The translations under genes were made by a program, and so were the position numbers. From Triops longicaudatus (taxonomy: Eukaryota > Arthropoda > Branchiopoda > Notostraca > Triopsidae), in assembly GCA_022885665.1 (NCBI GenBank), contig JAGQDJ010000049.1, positions 186,502 through 250,501 on the forward strand: 64,000 nt of DNA, read 5' to 3'. The notes below the pieces were generated by a model, which did no database searches, was not told the DNA's origin, and worked only from the letters and a program-made list of their open reading frames with translations. Within the stretch, counting starts at the first letter, position 1; each line of letters starts with the position of its first letter. Shown piece after piece: positions 11,221 to 25,000 of the stretch.

Positions 11221-14200
11221 ACCCCATGGCGCTCAGCGAAAGACAAGCAGCCCTTGGAAGGTGACCTACTCTTGCTTCGAGTTTCGTTCGTAGTAGTAAA
11301 TCCCACACCCCAGCACCCCCTCCACCTACAACCCCCTCCAATCTAATCCCCCCTTCTCACGTACTCCCCAGTCCTGTCTGGAGGGAGATAAGACAGGCAG
11401 GCAGGGTGTTTACTCTTGCATTCATGGCGTACACAGTATAGTAAAGGCACTTGTGTTCGTCCTTAGTGGTAGTATTCTCTGGCTCTCAGCCCCTACCCAC
11501 CCACCCTTCCACCCTCCTCCGTTCCCTCTGTGCAAAATAGACATTCCGGCCGGTGGGAAGTACCGTATAACTGTGACCTGGTTTCGGCACTGAGCGTCGG
11601 CTAACGGACTGATTTGTAGCGAGGTCAAGCTGAGAAGTCTGTTCAATGCTGCTATCCCGCTGGATTCAACGGGGTCGAGCTCATCACGACGTGCTCGCTG
11701 ACTTCAGAAGCTTAAGATGCGTGACATTGCTCAATGCCGTAACTTCCGGCAGGAATGCCTACGTAGGAGAAATGAGAGCTAGTTCTTGTTATTCTTCTTG
11801 GCTTGCGGGACCATAAGCAAACTCGTGCTGCGTTGCAACACTCAAAGTGTAAAGTGGGATCAAATGGCAAAAGGGCAAGCGAAAAAGGTTAGGGGTTTAC
11901 TTTCCTTGTCTATGAGGACTATCTGAGAGCTTCTATTACTGGTGACGTATAATAGAAGAGATTTTCATTAAAACTATTCCCAAAAAGAAAGTTCAAGTGA
12001 CCCACTGATTCTAGGTCAATAAGAGCAAAAATGGACACGGTAACTTTTATAAATGTTTGTCGATGAAAAGTACCGTATTTTTACTGCACACGACAGTACA
12101 CAAGCTCATAAAACCTGCACGGGTCGAGTGGAGCTACACAGAGTGTGCAATTTCAGTCAAGGTTACTTATGTTAATAGAAAAAAAAAAATAATCAGCTGA
12201 ATGGGAAGAATGAAAGACGAGTAAAGGTGGCTGGGTACGTACATAGCCAGCATAATGTTCCATTACACGTGGAGCAGTCTTACTACACCGCCGCTGTTAC
12301 TAGCGTACTGTTCATATCCGCGAAATGTCACGTTTTTATGGATTGTTTCGCATACTTGGCTTTACAACAGCAATTTGCTTTTCTTTCTTCCGTCGGTTTT
12401 CGCTGTGCTGCAAGAGTATGTAAAGTATTCGCTGCTCTAAAACTGATGTCGTAACTGTACTACTTTCTAGTATTACGTTTTGAGTTCAACAGGTATAATT
12501 TTAGAACCACCATTTGATTGAAACGAGCTGTAAGGAACAGAGCAGCTTTCTTCGCGAAAGGATGCAAGGATCTTTTAATATTACTGATTTCCCGTTAGAA
12601 CACCTGCAAACATTATATGAATCACACATGATTACGAGGTTTTTAACTATTCCAAAAGGCTTTAGCTTGTCATGTATTCTAGTACGGAATGGTAATTAAT
12701 TTCAAATTAAAGTAAATTACAATGAATGGGTTTGTTCGAAAGCTTCAACGTAACCTGCCACATGTAAATGGGAGCGTAGAGCTAGTGTAGTACGTTAATC
12801 TTGAGAGCTTCGTTAATGTAGAGGTCACTAGCGTCAAGCAACCTAAAATAGTTTTTGAAAGGAGCTTTCTTTACAGGTTCTTAAATGTAGTGAACGAAAA
12901 ATTCAAAGTAGAACAAAGTTTTTATGTAGACATAATGCAACATAAAAAAGCGACAAAGGCAAAATAATAAGTAATGTGACTAAAACAGTAAACAGTGAAT
13001 GACTATGAAGCAAGAAAGAAATGTTGCTATAAATTTTCAACTCGCAAGTAAAAATACATTTGCAACCTTTTTGGGAGTAGGAAAAAACGTATCGTAATGG
13101 TATAGTGGAGGGTGGTGTGGAATATTCTATGAAAGCAATAGCATTTAAAAATTCACGACGTAATTCGGGTCTTTCAAATAAGGTAAGGTAGTATTTCTCT
13201 TCATCGCCTTAAAATAAATAAGTAAATAAGGCGTTGTCCGACAAGTGATCTCTAATCATAAAGTCACCTTTACTGCTTGGAGGTTTAGTTGAATTCCTGG
13301 ACCTGATTTGCGAAATACGGGCATTTTTTTCTCTCACCATTTTCCATTCTTAGATTTCTTATGCAAGGAAGACTTTAATGTAAAAACTTCCATTTAGCTT
13401 GTTAATTCTAAATAAGTCTAATAGGAGTACGACTTGTGAATGCTCGAGAAACTATTTGCCTAAGTAACGTTCGGCAAATGTGCATTTATGTAAGTTTTCG
13501 GTTATGTTGAAGAAAAATTTGTAGCAGTGTACTTTGTGGCCGTTTTAGATATTGTGGCACGTTTAATTATTTTCGTGTACAAATTTTAGGATGGAGAGTT
13601 AAGATGCCAGCGTTAGGGAAAAATATATAGAGCTAAATAATACAGTTTGTGATCATGACATTTTCCACCCAAATTAAAAAAGCAAACGTCTATAAAAGGA
13701 TTTACCGAGCTTATCTCATCAAAAAAGCCCAAGCACAGAGGTCACCCAGAATGAATGAATATTTGCCCTGTTCAGCTTATCTCTCCAATTCCACAAAATC
13801 TCGAAAAGTTAAAGAATGTTTTATCTCTTGAGTCTTACGGAAGCGAATTTATACCAGGTTATGCCAGTGCTTCTTAATAGTGCATAAATTACTCAAAATT
13901 TGGTAAAAGCCTTTTGAATAACGGAATCCATTTGAAGAAAACTTAAAATTAAAAGTTCCTAAAGTTTGTTTATGGGAAAATTATTGTCCAAACGACTAGA
14001 GTAACCTTCCTCGTACCTGTCAATTTAGTTGTACTTGGCGCTTAAAGTGTTTTTCGATTGAGAGTAGGTGTTACCTAAACGAAGTAAGGAGAAATTACGT
14101 ATTGAACGGTTCAGGCCCTTTCACTAAAACTGCTCAATATTTTACAATCAATTTCTGACAGTAAAATTATCTATACTGATAGTTATAGCAAACCGTGAAT

Positions 14201-17200
14201 ATACTTTACAAAACGTTCTTAACAAATTTGTAACAAGCGAGTAAAATTGCTGTAACTCCATCATAAACAGAAAAACTCGTTAAAAATCCCTTAAACCGGC
14301 TCAAATGAGCCTTCAAATCGAATAACTTGTTCCCCCCAAAAAAAGAAAAGAGCTTAAACGTGAGTTAAAAATATTAAAAGAATTTTCTTCAAAATTCTCA
14401 GTTAGGTAAGCCATAGCCTTAAAAGTGTCTTTTATTTTCTTATTTTTATTTTGAAGGATATCTGTGCTGGGTAATAAAGGCTTTCTGAGAGGCGATTTGG
14501 GTAATGAGCGAAAACTACTGAGAAGCAGTGAGTTACGCACATGTAAACCACTCTTGAATTTAGGTTAGCACTCCAGCTAACTCGCGTTCTCCTGTACGTG
14601 CACCGCAACTTTTTCCCGCCTTTTCTTATTTCGCTAGGAAAGCATGGGATTATAGGGAGCTTTTTTTGCCAGTTTTACTTAGTCTAAAGATTAGTGGCTC
14701 GACTAGACGACAACGACCACATGGCAGTTATGGAGGGACTTTTTCTGAGGGGGGGTATGCTTACAAGAAACTCGCATGCTGGACAGCGCTTTCTGCATTG
14801 TGCGACAGCTGTCTTATGCTCGTCTGCTGAGACGCATGGGGGGTGGGGGGTTTACTTGTTAAGGTATATACAGTGTGCCACGTGCACTTTTCTTGACGTG
14901 AGGTTACCAAAGATTTGATTTTAGTCTGTCTAGAGAGGGATGAAGCGACAGCTGCTCTTGGGCCTTCTTCGTAATCATAAAAAGGACTCAATTTTCTTGC
15001 CTTCTTCCTTTCCCTCCAAAGACGCTCAGTACACACGCGTTCTGTATGTCTGCACTACTGTCTACCATCTTGCTCCAACCTTCTCTTTTAAAACATCTGT
15101 ACCTAACTTGCCTTTTGTCCTTCTTTGCGATCACGGGCTTGATGTTCCTTTTACTGCTTTATATACAGGTATAGTTCAGCAGCCGAACGATTACAATGAA
15201 CACACTCCGTTCCTCAAGGCGCCCAAAAGGTGTAAATTCCAAGCTCCACGAACACCTGCTTTTAAAAGTCCAGCAATGTGCGTTTTGGCTTCGGGATGTT
15301 TGAAATCCTGAAAACTTTAGCATTTGGGTGAAACGGCAAAATGAAAGAAAAAGAGTTACTTTTCAAAGTACCACCTGCCCTTTTCTTTTATGCATCCTGG
15401 GCTTTTCTATTATCTATAGCCATTGCGCAGGAAACCCAACAAAACAGTGGCTATGCTACTTTTATTTGATTCCAGAGCTAGTTTAAAGCCAAAAGCTCGG
15501 GACCAGACACAAATAGAAACCTAGACGCTTGAAATAGCATTTGCAGTCTTCCTAGTACTTCCCAGAAGACCGTTTGGGAGCTTATTTAGCTGTTAGAGGA
15601 GTTCTATCGCTATGAAACAAAAAATGCAGAAGTACGGTTCCGAAAGAAAGAAAAAGGTGAACTCTTTTCTTCCGCATTCCGCATTTTTTTTATAAGAAAC
15701 GTTTTCCTGGCTAGCTAGCTGACTCACGTATTTATTATTGGTAGCTTTTTAACCCTGGTTAACACAGTACAGTGGACCATTGACGCTTTCCGAGAGCTTA
15801 TCGCAAATCAAAGCCTGTTTAAGCCTGCTTTCCTGTTTACTTTGCACGATTACCAAGTACGTGAAATGCTATAACAAAATATAATTGACAGAAGAATTTG
15901 AAGCTACAATCAGAACAACTAGCCATAAAAACATAAAATGTAACTAAAATAATGAATAGCGCTAAATAAACAACAAAAGAAATTGTCTCTAGTCATATAC
16001 AGCTGTAGTAAAAGATTACTGTATCTCAAGAAAAGTGGTGAACAACAGTCTAGGTCAAAAAATTTAAAAAAGAATACTGCTCTGTATTTTAACATCACTT
16101 GTATTTCTAATGTTTTCTCTATAAATTCGGGAGTACTGAAATATTAAAATTAGCCGATTGTCCATTTTTTGACTGTAAATTTCATGATCGTTTCGCTTTT
16201 TTGAGCTGAGGTAATGTACTAATTTATTCACACGCCCTGGGGTACACAGATCGTCAGTTAACTTGGCCATAACAATACATTTGCCCTTACAATACATAAC
16301 AATGAATTTGAAAGCCCTTAGTTTCAGTAATTTTATCGAGGATGGGGGTCGCAAGAACATTGAAGAATTTGCCTTTTTGGTCAGAATTATATCGTAGGAA
16401 AACTGCGCGCTTTTCTTTGTAATCAATCGTAAATTGAGGTACTATCATGCGCTGAAACACCGTTTGTGACACGGAAACTCACGGTAGATCAAAGCCATTG
16501 TCAAGTCAAGGATCAAATAAGTTGGCGATTCACTATTGCTAGTGAAAAGAGCCACGATTATGGACTTGCTTTTTCAAGGGAAAAGTATGTGACGAAAAGC
16601 GTCGCGACGCCTTAGGTGTAAAATAATCTTATTGTGTTCCCATCCCTCATTTAGGAATCCTACCGTTTTCCCACGATTTGGATTTATTTTTCGTGGAAAA
16701 CGACAACATCAGACTGTGGAAAGGGCGTGCGAACTTTAATATTCTGAGTCGAATCTGAGGGCGCCAAGTATCGAGCGCTGTTGCATTTGCCGTTGCATTG
16801 CATTGTGGAAAGGCCAAAGGTCGTTGGGTGCCTTTCAGGATTAAACGGCGAAACAAATGTTGGCCAAAAAATCGCAGCCAAGATTTGCTGTTGTGTTTAA
16901 TTTCGTATTCAGTGACAAATTTGCATATTTACCATTCCTTTACGGCCCCAGAAAATTAAACAGAGGGGAACGAGCGAGAAGAACCGCACCAGACGCCCTG
17001 CAGACGCCTACAGTGGCCTGCATTCCTTTTTTACACACAAGTTTTTGTTATGTCTCGCGTTGGTCAAAGAATTTTTTTCATAAAAAGCCCTTGCGCCAGA
17101 CAGCGAGGAAAGTGTGAAAGAGAAAAAAATGCTTCCTTTTTAGGAGTATTTTCCCTCCGATTTTTTTTAAAAAAAACGTTAATACCGCAGTGCGTCTCTT

Positions 17201-19772
17201 TGGAAGTATTACAGGATAAAAACGGTCATAAATAACGCAAAGGGTTAATTACCTTGACAGAAAAGGAATTTTCGCTAATAATGCATACATTATTGCGATT
17301 CGAATACTCGTTAACTATTATTTACGAGCACTACTTGGCGTGCAGATATCAAGCTGAAATTACAATGGCGGATTACCGCAAGCTAAAAGAACGAGTATGG
17401 GCTAATTCGATGGCGCGTTTTCGGTGGTAGCTTTGCTGGGCCATTCGTGTTTACTCCGGCTTGTTTTCCACCTGTCGAGATCCCTTATACTTCTTTCTGG
17501 TTTTGTATTATAACGAACCATGCAATTCCCATTAATCATGGAACGGGTTGCTAAGGTTACGACGTAGATTAGAAACGTGAGAGTCATGCGTGTCACAAAC
17601 GCTTCAAGAGCTCTTCTTAGGGCAGGAAGAGACGGTGGGTAATACCGTCACCCTAAACAAGTCTGGAAACACGCTATCGGACGGATACGCGTTACCTAGA
17701 TTCACTATCAGCCGTGTTTCTGCCTTCTGCGCCCCAACCCTTACAGGGCGGAAGGGTGATTGCGTGTCCTGAATAACCTTCCAGTTCTTCAGGCGTCTAG
17801 ACGTCCTCGTCATCTACGTCGATGCTCAGAGCAACAAAAGCGCGGGCAGGCAGGCTGGGTTTGCTCGCAGAAACTTGATCTCGAGTTTCGCGTCAGATAC
17901 TACTGCGAGGGGTGTAAAATCGAACGAACAACGCCTACCTACTCCAGCCTTACCCGCTGTCTCGTCTCCTTTTTCATCCCAATACCTACCACCAGCCACC
18001 ATGCTCCAGACCTTACTTCCTTTCTGTTTTGCTCCTTTTTGCGTCTTTTGAGAACTTCCAAACTGTCTAGACAGGCTTTAGATTGGGGAAAATCAAGCCA
18101 AAACCCCTCGAACTTACACCACACACCTCGTGTTTTCGCCTTACAAGGCGACGTAAAAAAATGACAGCGATCGCGACGGCTCTTGATGAATGAACTTGTT
18201 TGCTTTACTGCAATCCATTGTTGCTAAAGTGGTTCGAAAGACTGCGAACGAGGTAAACAGCGTGGGAATATAAAAACGGACGATATGATTTTAATCTATG
18301 TGGCATTGCAGTATTAGAAAGAAATGGCGGGAAATACTACAATGCGTGGGTTTTATTCACAGATAAAATTAAGGTTGAGCTAATTGAGTGCTTTCAAAGA
18401 AAAGAGGTCTGGTTGTGCTTGGGCTTTTCCGTTTCCCGCCTAAAAACGACTCGTAACGACCACCACATCCGGGGGACACAAGCTGGTGAACACTCCAATT
18501 CCCGCTCGCCCCCGGCCACGGAAATCGTACAACCGCCTTGCCTTGGATTGTTGACTTAATAACAACACGCTTGAGAGTTTCTTGTCCGTCCTTCTGTGCT
18601 GTCATTGACTTTGGCGGGCTCTGCAATCTTTGTTTTCTTTCTTTGGTATAAGAGAGGATTTAATGATTCACAAAGAAAATGGCAAAATAAGGCGTTTATG
18701 AAGCAGATTTCTTCCCCAGGATGTCGTACCCAAGGTCATAGGTCTTAGCTACTCGCAAAGTTTATACACTATATAGCTGTTTATCACTACTTCTTTTCAT
18801 GAATATTCATGTATTGTTACGTAAAACGTCTTCTGGCAATATATTTTGAAAGGGGACTAAGCCCGTTTTGTAGTTTCCCTCTCTTTCTGGGAACATTTAA
18901 GATAATACTTTGGATAGATGGCGGCACGCACCAACAAGAAATTTCCTCCCATATATTTTTGAATTCCGCCAAGAGAACGAGTACAGATGTCCAATAAACT
19001 ATGCAGGGAGCTAAGCTCTAGATGGTGCCACAATATAGAGGAATTTACGTGGTCAGGCAATTTCAAATTCGAAGACAATTTGAGCGAAAGCACCAGGCTT
19101 TTTGATACATAAGGAGAAGTAGATGGCCTACAAAATACTTTTTCCAATATAATGCTTAAGTTTTTCATGCAACGTTTCTTAAAAACTGCGTCCTCCCTTT
19201 TTCCATGCTACTTCCATAAACCAGTAAGCTATAACATGGGAAAAGGATTGAAGTTTGCTAGACAATGTTGAACACCGAAGTTGAGCGAAGACACCTAGCT
19301 TTTTGCTATCTAAGGAGCAGCAGATGGTTTCTCCTTTCCTATGAATATTTCGATTATTCGTACTTTTCCTCGGGGAGCTAGCTTAAAGAATGATATTCTA
19401 AAGCCAAGCACCGGCAACCACACGTCCTGCACAGCACTGGATTTCGTTGGAGTGTCAAGCAAGTCAGTGCAGGGCAGTGAAATCCAGAGCAAGAAGTGCA
19501 TTGCTCTTAGAGAGGGTGGCACGGAATGTAAACAAGGTGGCGTGGGAGTATCGGTTCGAGTGACGTTGAAACTATTGTGTCGTTTTTGGCCCAATTTCTC
19601 TGTGATTTTCGTGTTACATTAGACAGATTACCGTTTGTTAATAGAGGTACTATACAACTGCTTAAATCACGTAATTATCCATAGGTAGGGACTAAAAAAA
19701 ACTATCTAAGAGTTTAATGTATTTTTTTTTCTGTATACTAGGTGCGTCCTATTTTTTATATCGTGTTGTTCC

Positions 19773-20801
19773 ATGCTTGTCTCATTGTTGAGACGTCGTC
19801 ATCCACCTTTGTCACAACTATCATTATTAAAGCATTGTTTTGCAGCTAAATCAAGTACCAGCATGGGTTTGGGCATTTCTTCAATCGATCCTTCAATTTT
19901 GAACGAACAAGTCCGGAGAGCCATTCCTCCCATGACTGCTGAACGCCACAAGGGCCAAGCGGGCCGCATTGGTGTAGTAGGAGGAAGCCTAGAATACACT
20001 GGAGCTCCTTATTTTGCCGCTATTTCCGCCATGAAGCTGGGAGCAGATTTAGCCCATGTGTTTTGCATGGAGGAAGCCGCCATGGTCATTAAGAGCTATT
20101 CCCCCGAACTGATCGTTCATCCTTTGCTCAGCAAGCCGAAAGCGGCTCTGGAAATTGACCAGTGGTTGCCCCGTCTCCACGCCTTAGTCCTTGGTCCAGG
20201 CTTAGGCCGTGACGAACCAATTCTGGAAACTTTCGCAGAAATTGTCAAACAATGTATGTATCGAAGTATTCCTATTATCATCGATGCTGATGGATTATTT
20301 TACATTAACCAACATCCGGAATTGATTGCCAACTACTCGAGGGCCATTCTAACCCCGAACGCCATCGAATTCGATCGCTTGTATCAGCAACTTATGAAAC
20401 ATGAGTTGCCGAATAAGAGCAATGCAGATCCGAATATTGTCAAGCAAGTTGCAGCGCAGTTAGGTCACGTGACCATTCTCGTAAAGGGACAAGTAGATGT
20501 CATTAGCGATGGAAAAGATGTCGTACTGTGCAAAATACCGGGATCGCCTCGTCGTTGCGGAGGGCAAGGAGATATGCTTAGTGGCATTCTGGCCACCTTG
20601 CTGAACTGGACGGTTAATGTGGAGAAGCCAACGTACCGACCTGTAAACCCAACGTTAAGCGCAGCCTATGTCGCGTGCGTTTTGGCCAAAACGGCCAGTC
20701 AAGTCGCCTTCACACAGCACAAACGTGGAACTCTGACCTCGCAGATGATCGAACAGATTCCATTGGTCTTCCAACAATTCTTCCCTGACCCGACGCCATG
20801 A
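19773..20801 (+). CDS. NAXD: ATP-dependent (S)-NAD(P)H-hydrate dehydratase
   Basis: NAXD repairs NADH and NADPH damaged by hydration: it dehydrates the S-hydrate at the cost of ATP, working with the epimerase NAXE. The 342-residue frame has the ribokinase-like fold motifs in order: HKGQAGRIGVVGGS with a TGAPYFAA block (about 59-85), VLGPGLGRD (about 139-147), IIDADGL (about 168-174), LTPNAIEFDRLY (about 191-202), a VLVKG-like TILVKG block, and the nucleotide and catalytic motif GGQGDMLSG (about 264-272). The N terminus before Met31 (MGLGIS) is Arg/Leu/Ser-rich and acid-poor, so it looks like a mitochondrial leader; starting at Met31 would give a cytosolic form, as known for other NAXD genes. 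The gene is intronless, unlike the transporter genes nearby. Length and motif order are normal, so it should be functional. Confidence 0.95.
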   Translation: MLVSLLRRRHPPLSQLSLLKHCFAAKSSTSMGLGISSIDPSILNEQVRRAIPPMTAERHKGQAGRIGVVGGSLEYTGAPYFAAISAMKLGADLAHVFCMEEAAMVIKSYSPELIVHPLLSKPKAALEIDQWLPRLHALVLGPGLGRDEPILETFAEIVKQCMYRSIPIIIDADGLFYINQHPELIANYSRAILTPNAIEFDRLYQQLMKHELPNKSNADPNIVKQVAAQLGHVTILVKGQVDVISDGKDVVLCKIPGSPRRCGGQGDMLSGILATLLNWTVNVEKPTYRPVNPTLSAAYVACVLAKTASQVAFTQHKRGTLTSQMIEQIPLVFQQFFPDPTP

Positions 20802-20805
20802 AAGG

Positions 20806-20811
20806 AATAAA
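20806..20811 (+). promoter_or_regulatory. polyadenylation signal of NAXD
   Basis: AATAAA begins only five bases after the NAXD stop codon. Cleavage 15-25 bases later would give a 3' UTR of about 30 bases, unusually short. A T/G-rich stretch follows at about 20820-20835. Confidence 0.65.
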
Positions 20812-22005
20812 AAGTATTTCTTACAAAGTTTTATGTGAGGTAAATAGACAAAACAGTCATGCTTTGCGATCTCGCTTTTTCGATTTCACGGCAGTCAATT
20901 TTCTCTTTGTGCTAGGCTTCGTATTATGAGAACACCACAGATTTCTTTAGTCGAAAATAAAGGTAGGGAAAAAAAACGGGTTTTAAGTTAACAAGAGTGG
21001 AGGTGAAGGCATACATATTTGTTTGGTAACTATAAGTAACCAAAGGGAAGTGTTCATTTAGATTTACATAGAAAAACTGTACTGAATTTCCTGTGATACA
21101 AGCACTTTTATCTGCTCTGATCGTTGAAGTCAGAAAGTAGAAAATAGATATACTGATCCATTCCGCATAAGAGAAATATTACACTTCTCATGGGGCATCT
21201 TTAATACGGAAGTTACGTTATAGGTTTTAAACAATCTTTCTACGGTTTATACATTTCTGGATGGCTTATTCAGGATATCCATTGCAAAGTCGCCGCCCAT
21301 TGTGCAAATCTCAGTCGCGCACACTGGTGTGAAATTTCCATTATTCATGCATTCAGTGCATGCAATTGCAGCATTTTTGCATGTATGGCCGTATACATGA
21401 ATAGTTACCTAATACGTAGTGGCAAGCTAGTGGCTATACAATAAAAACACCCTGATACAACACAGATATTTCAAGACATGCGTCTGTTTATTTTTTTTAT
21501 GTGAATACACTTTCTTTCTCCTTAAGGCAACTAGATTAGTGATCTAAGATGGTCAAGTTGAACTGGAGACAATAGTGAAGCAGTTTTAAGTAAATAATGC
21601 TAAAACAAGGCGAAGGAAAACAACAAAGTTAATCAAGTTCAACTTTGGAATGTGGCAACAGGATCCTGTCCTTTGATTTTTTTTTCACCAAAATCATTCC
21701 ATTTACTAGAAAAAAGTACATGGCTAGACTTTTACTAAAGCAGAAATTATACAACTCTACATATAATGTAGAATAAGGCGCTAAACGTCACTGGGGGAGG
21801 AAAGGACGGCAGTGAACTATTTCATATAGCCCAAGTCTTTTTTTTTAACTAGGACTTTTATAACAAATCTACTCATTTAAGGCCCAAGTTCATTCCTTTT
21901 TTGTCTTTTGCGTAGTTCCCTCTTCGCGTTTCTTTTTTTATCCGTTTTTTTTCTTCGCTAGTCCCAATCGGGACGTTTTTGCTGAATTATAATGCCCATA
22001 ATTAA
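20812..22005. other. convergent intergenic region between NAXD and cotransporter A
   Basis: NAXD on the + strand and cotransporter A on the - strand converge here. I see no coding exon. A minus-strand AATAAA lies at 21487-21492, about 510 bases past the stop of A, and could end its transcript. The rest is AT-rich with short homopolymers. Confidence 0.6.
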
Positions 22006-25000
22006 TTATGAGTAAAAAGTGAGGACAGAGGTTTGGTTGCCTCGGACGAGCAAAAATGGCGGCATTCCTTGTGTTAAAGCTTCCAACCAGGCCATGTACA
22101 ATGGAGCTGACACAGTTCCCTTACGCGGCATGGGTAGCGTCCTATTCAAGAACAGCAATGTAAAGAATTATTCAGGAAGTATTAAAACAATTAGGTAGTA
22201 ATTACTACATAAATGTTGCGCAACATTCTTAGAACGTAATCTATCAGAAAAAAATATAACTTACATTACAACCAAATCCGAAGTTTTCGAGTGATCGCGC
22301 AATAATTCGCGTAAACGCAAATGGCGGTAAGTTTTTTGCTTCAGGGCAATTAATTCAGATTCCGTGATGCGAGCATCTAAAAGGATTTATTTTAAGTAAT
22401 GAAAGAATATAGAGTCTTAATGTTTTTACTTTCTCCGTTTTCGCTTTTAACGAAGGGACGGATCAGATCTTCAAACCATGTCATTGTTGCAGCTTGCGGT
22501 CTTTTAACGATGTCTGTAATTACGATGACGTCCGAATAATCAATACGGAACTTGGATAACATGGCGGCCATTCTGTAACAATTAAGATAATTAGGTTACA
22601 CTTATTTAGTTCGGAATAAAAGTTTTGCACGTTGATAGTTATACCTGCGCTGTTCACCATCCAACTCTTCTTTGCGATTTGCCAAGCAGAATACACGCAG
22701 TTTGCAACCAGCCCAGTTCGATCTCGTAGTTATGATGTATGGCATCAAGAGGGTTAAACCGCCTATTTTTCCGTTTTTAGTAAATCCGGTAAAATAAACT
22801 TAATGTTTATATGTAAAAAGTCTAATAGATAAACGTAAAAGAAAAAAAAAATAAATAATAAATTTTATAAACGTAATAAAATAAACCTATGCAATATCGG
22901 CTTAGAATACCATTTCATTTCGATATTTTAAGATTGTTCCTATTTTTGGGTCTGAATTGCCAAATTTGTATTCTAATTGCATTTTCGATACTGCATAAAT
23001 GTAAAGTGTATGCCGCTTCATTGGAGCAATAAAACGAGGCTACTTTAAAAGCACAAATTTCCTTTTAGGGTTCTTGATAAGTTTTTATACAGAAACATAA
23101 TTTGCTTACCGTCATCGAAAATCCAGTATACGTCAATAATGGCTTTCTTGTGTTTCCGTTGGAATTGCGTTAAATTGTTGAGGATGGTTTTAGGCAAGTC
23201 TTGGCCGTTAGCATCCCTATGGAGACAAAACATTCCATTTTTACCGAATTTCCTTTCAGCGTAAGTCAAACAAAAAGGCAGAAATGAAGGTATACTTGTA
23301 AAGCTGTTCAGTCGAGCCCTTCTTCTTGTTCTTTTTCAAAGTGGAGGGTTCGCTGCCTTGTCCTGATGGATCGGAAGAAGCAGAACGTTTGAGAGTGGGA
23401 GTGCCAGGGGGCGTGTGCTCAGAGTCACTACCTAAAGTGCGATAACCGAGGGACGAAACAATGAACAGTCAAAAAATTAAAAGCGTACTTTATAACGCAA
23501 CTCAGATAACACAACGTTCAAATAGCTGCAGGCAGGACGTGCCGTTCTGGGGCTAAATAACATTAGTTTGTGGTATATTGTATAAATCAGAAGGTTAAAA
23601 ACAGTCGACTGAGCAAGACCAACCATGCTGTGTTAGCTTTTAAGATTGAGGGTTTGCATGGACATGTGAGAAACTACTTCCGAGCCAGTGAGATGTACGA
23701 GTATTATACGGTCTTGAATGGTTTACCTCTAGGAGATAGCAGGGATGAAACTCGCAACCGAAAAGTTTCTAGTTAACACGTAAAATCAAAGTCAAATGGT
23801 TGACTTTTGAATATTTACAAATTTCTCCGAAAATAAAAATATTTGCCCCATGATGCAGTTCGTTGTACGTATTAGGCACGTGTACTGTATGTATTAACCC
23901 TGTATTAAGTTCAACACGTATCACGTGCATATGCGCAACTTGAGGACTGCATCACGATACAAGTACCGAGTACGCACAAAAGTTTGTTCACTGAGGGTGA
24001 ACAACTCATCACATTCCTCTTTCTGACAAACCCTATTGCCTTCCGGGTAACACAGAAGTAGGATATGATAGTTGAAAACGTACTTTGTGATTGTAGCGAT
24101 TCCCGGGATCCGGTTAAAGGTCGAGCTTCTTTGTCATTAGCGGGCATAGGAGTGGTTGCGCGAGTTTCCACACCTGGTGTAGTTGCTGTGCCCGTGCCGT
24201 TTGCTCCTTGCATTGATGTGACGTCGCCCAAAACGTGGGAGTAATCAAAACCTTCTGGGATGCGCAAAATGGCTACCGACAAATGACGATCGAATGCCGC
24301 ACTGAGAATAATTGCAGAATTTAATTGCAGAATTTAGTGCACATCCAATGTGCAGCACTTTGCAATAGTCGCATACCAATAAAACCGTAAAATTGACATT
24401 CAAAACATTTTTTTTTTAAGTGTGGAGGTTTTTAGGACTTGAAACTTACTGGATCACATTGAAGTATTCATTTAACTCGTTCTCGACACATTTGTCCCAA
24501 TCAGACTTGTAGCCAATCAGCAAAACATTGGGTTTCATTTTGCCAATTCCTGTGGCTTGCATTAAAGCAATGGCACCTTCTCGGAACGAGACGTTGTCCA
24601 CCATAGAATAGAAAGCTTTGATGCGATGGTTTCTAAGCCATTGATACATTCGCTGATTCAGTACAGAGCGGACTCGTTGCGGTTGTGGAGTCTGTGAAGG
24701 TGTACAGCAGCATCAATATTGTAAACTATTATTTGATAAAATATAAAAATCTTACCGTCATGATATGACCGCAGACCATAAGTGACAAATTTTTACAAAT
24801 CAAGTTGGCGAAATCGACCAAAGGTGGGCGCGTACTCGGCAAGCCCGAAAGTACCAATATTTGCGGGCGGTAGTTTTTCACATGGTCATCAATGTTTACC
24901 AAAGTTTGGATATTACTCAGGGCAGCCTTGTATGTTTGAGCTTGAGTTGACGATCCCCAGTTCACTTCTACTCATGAAAAGTAAAAAGAATAAATGAAAG

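Larger units (their letters stand above)
2582..19772. other. 17-kb stretch without recognisable genes
   Basis: I read all frames for known families and for exon-like blocks bounded by splice signals and found none that I could support. Most of it is AT-rich (2.6-6.5, 8.2-9.4, 11.8-14.6 and 15.4-16.6 kb). More GC-balanced patches lie near 6.6-8.1, 9.5-11.7 and 16.6-18.7 kb and carry open frames of up to 148 codons that resemble nothing I know and lack a consistent frame. These patches are the likeliest places for promoters, enhancers or non-coding RNA. Repeats and sites inside the stretch are listed separately. Confidence 0.6.

Noticed and set aside
10943..11341. 132-codon open frame on the minus strand
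   Set aside because: It overlaps other open frames in a GC-rich patch, resembles no family and has no splice support; probably chance.
14940..15311. 123-codon open frame on the plus strand
   Set aside because: No recognisable domain and no supporting promoter or exon structure.
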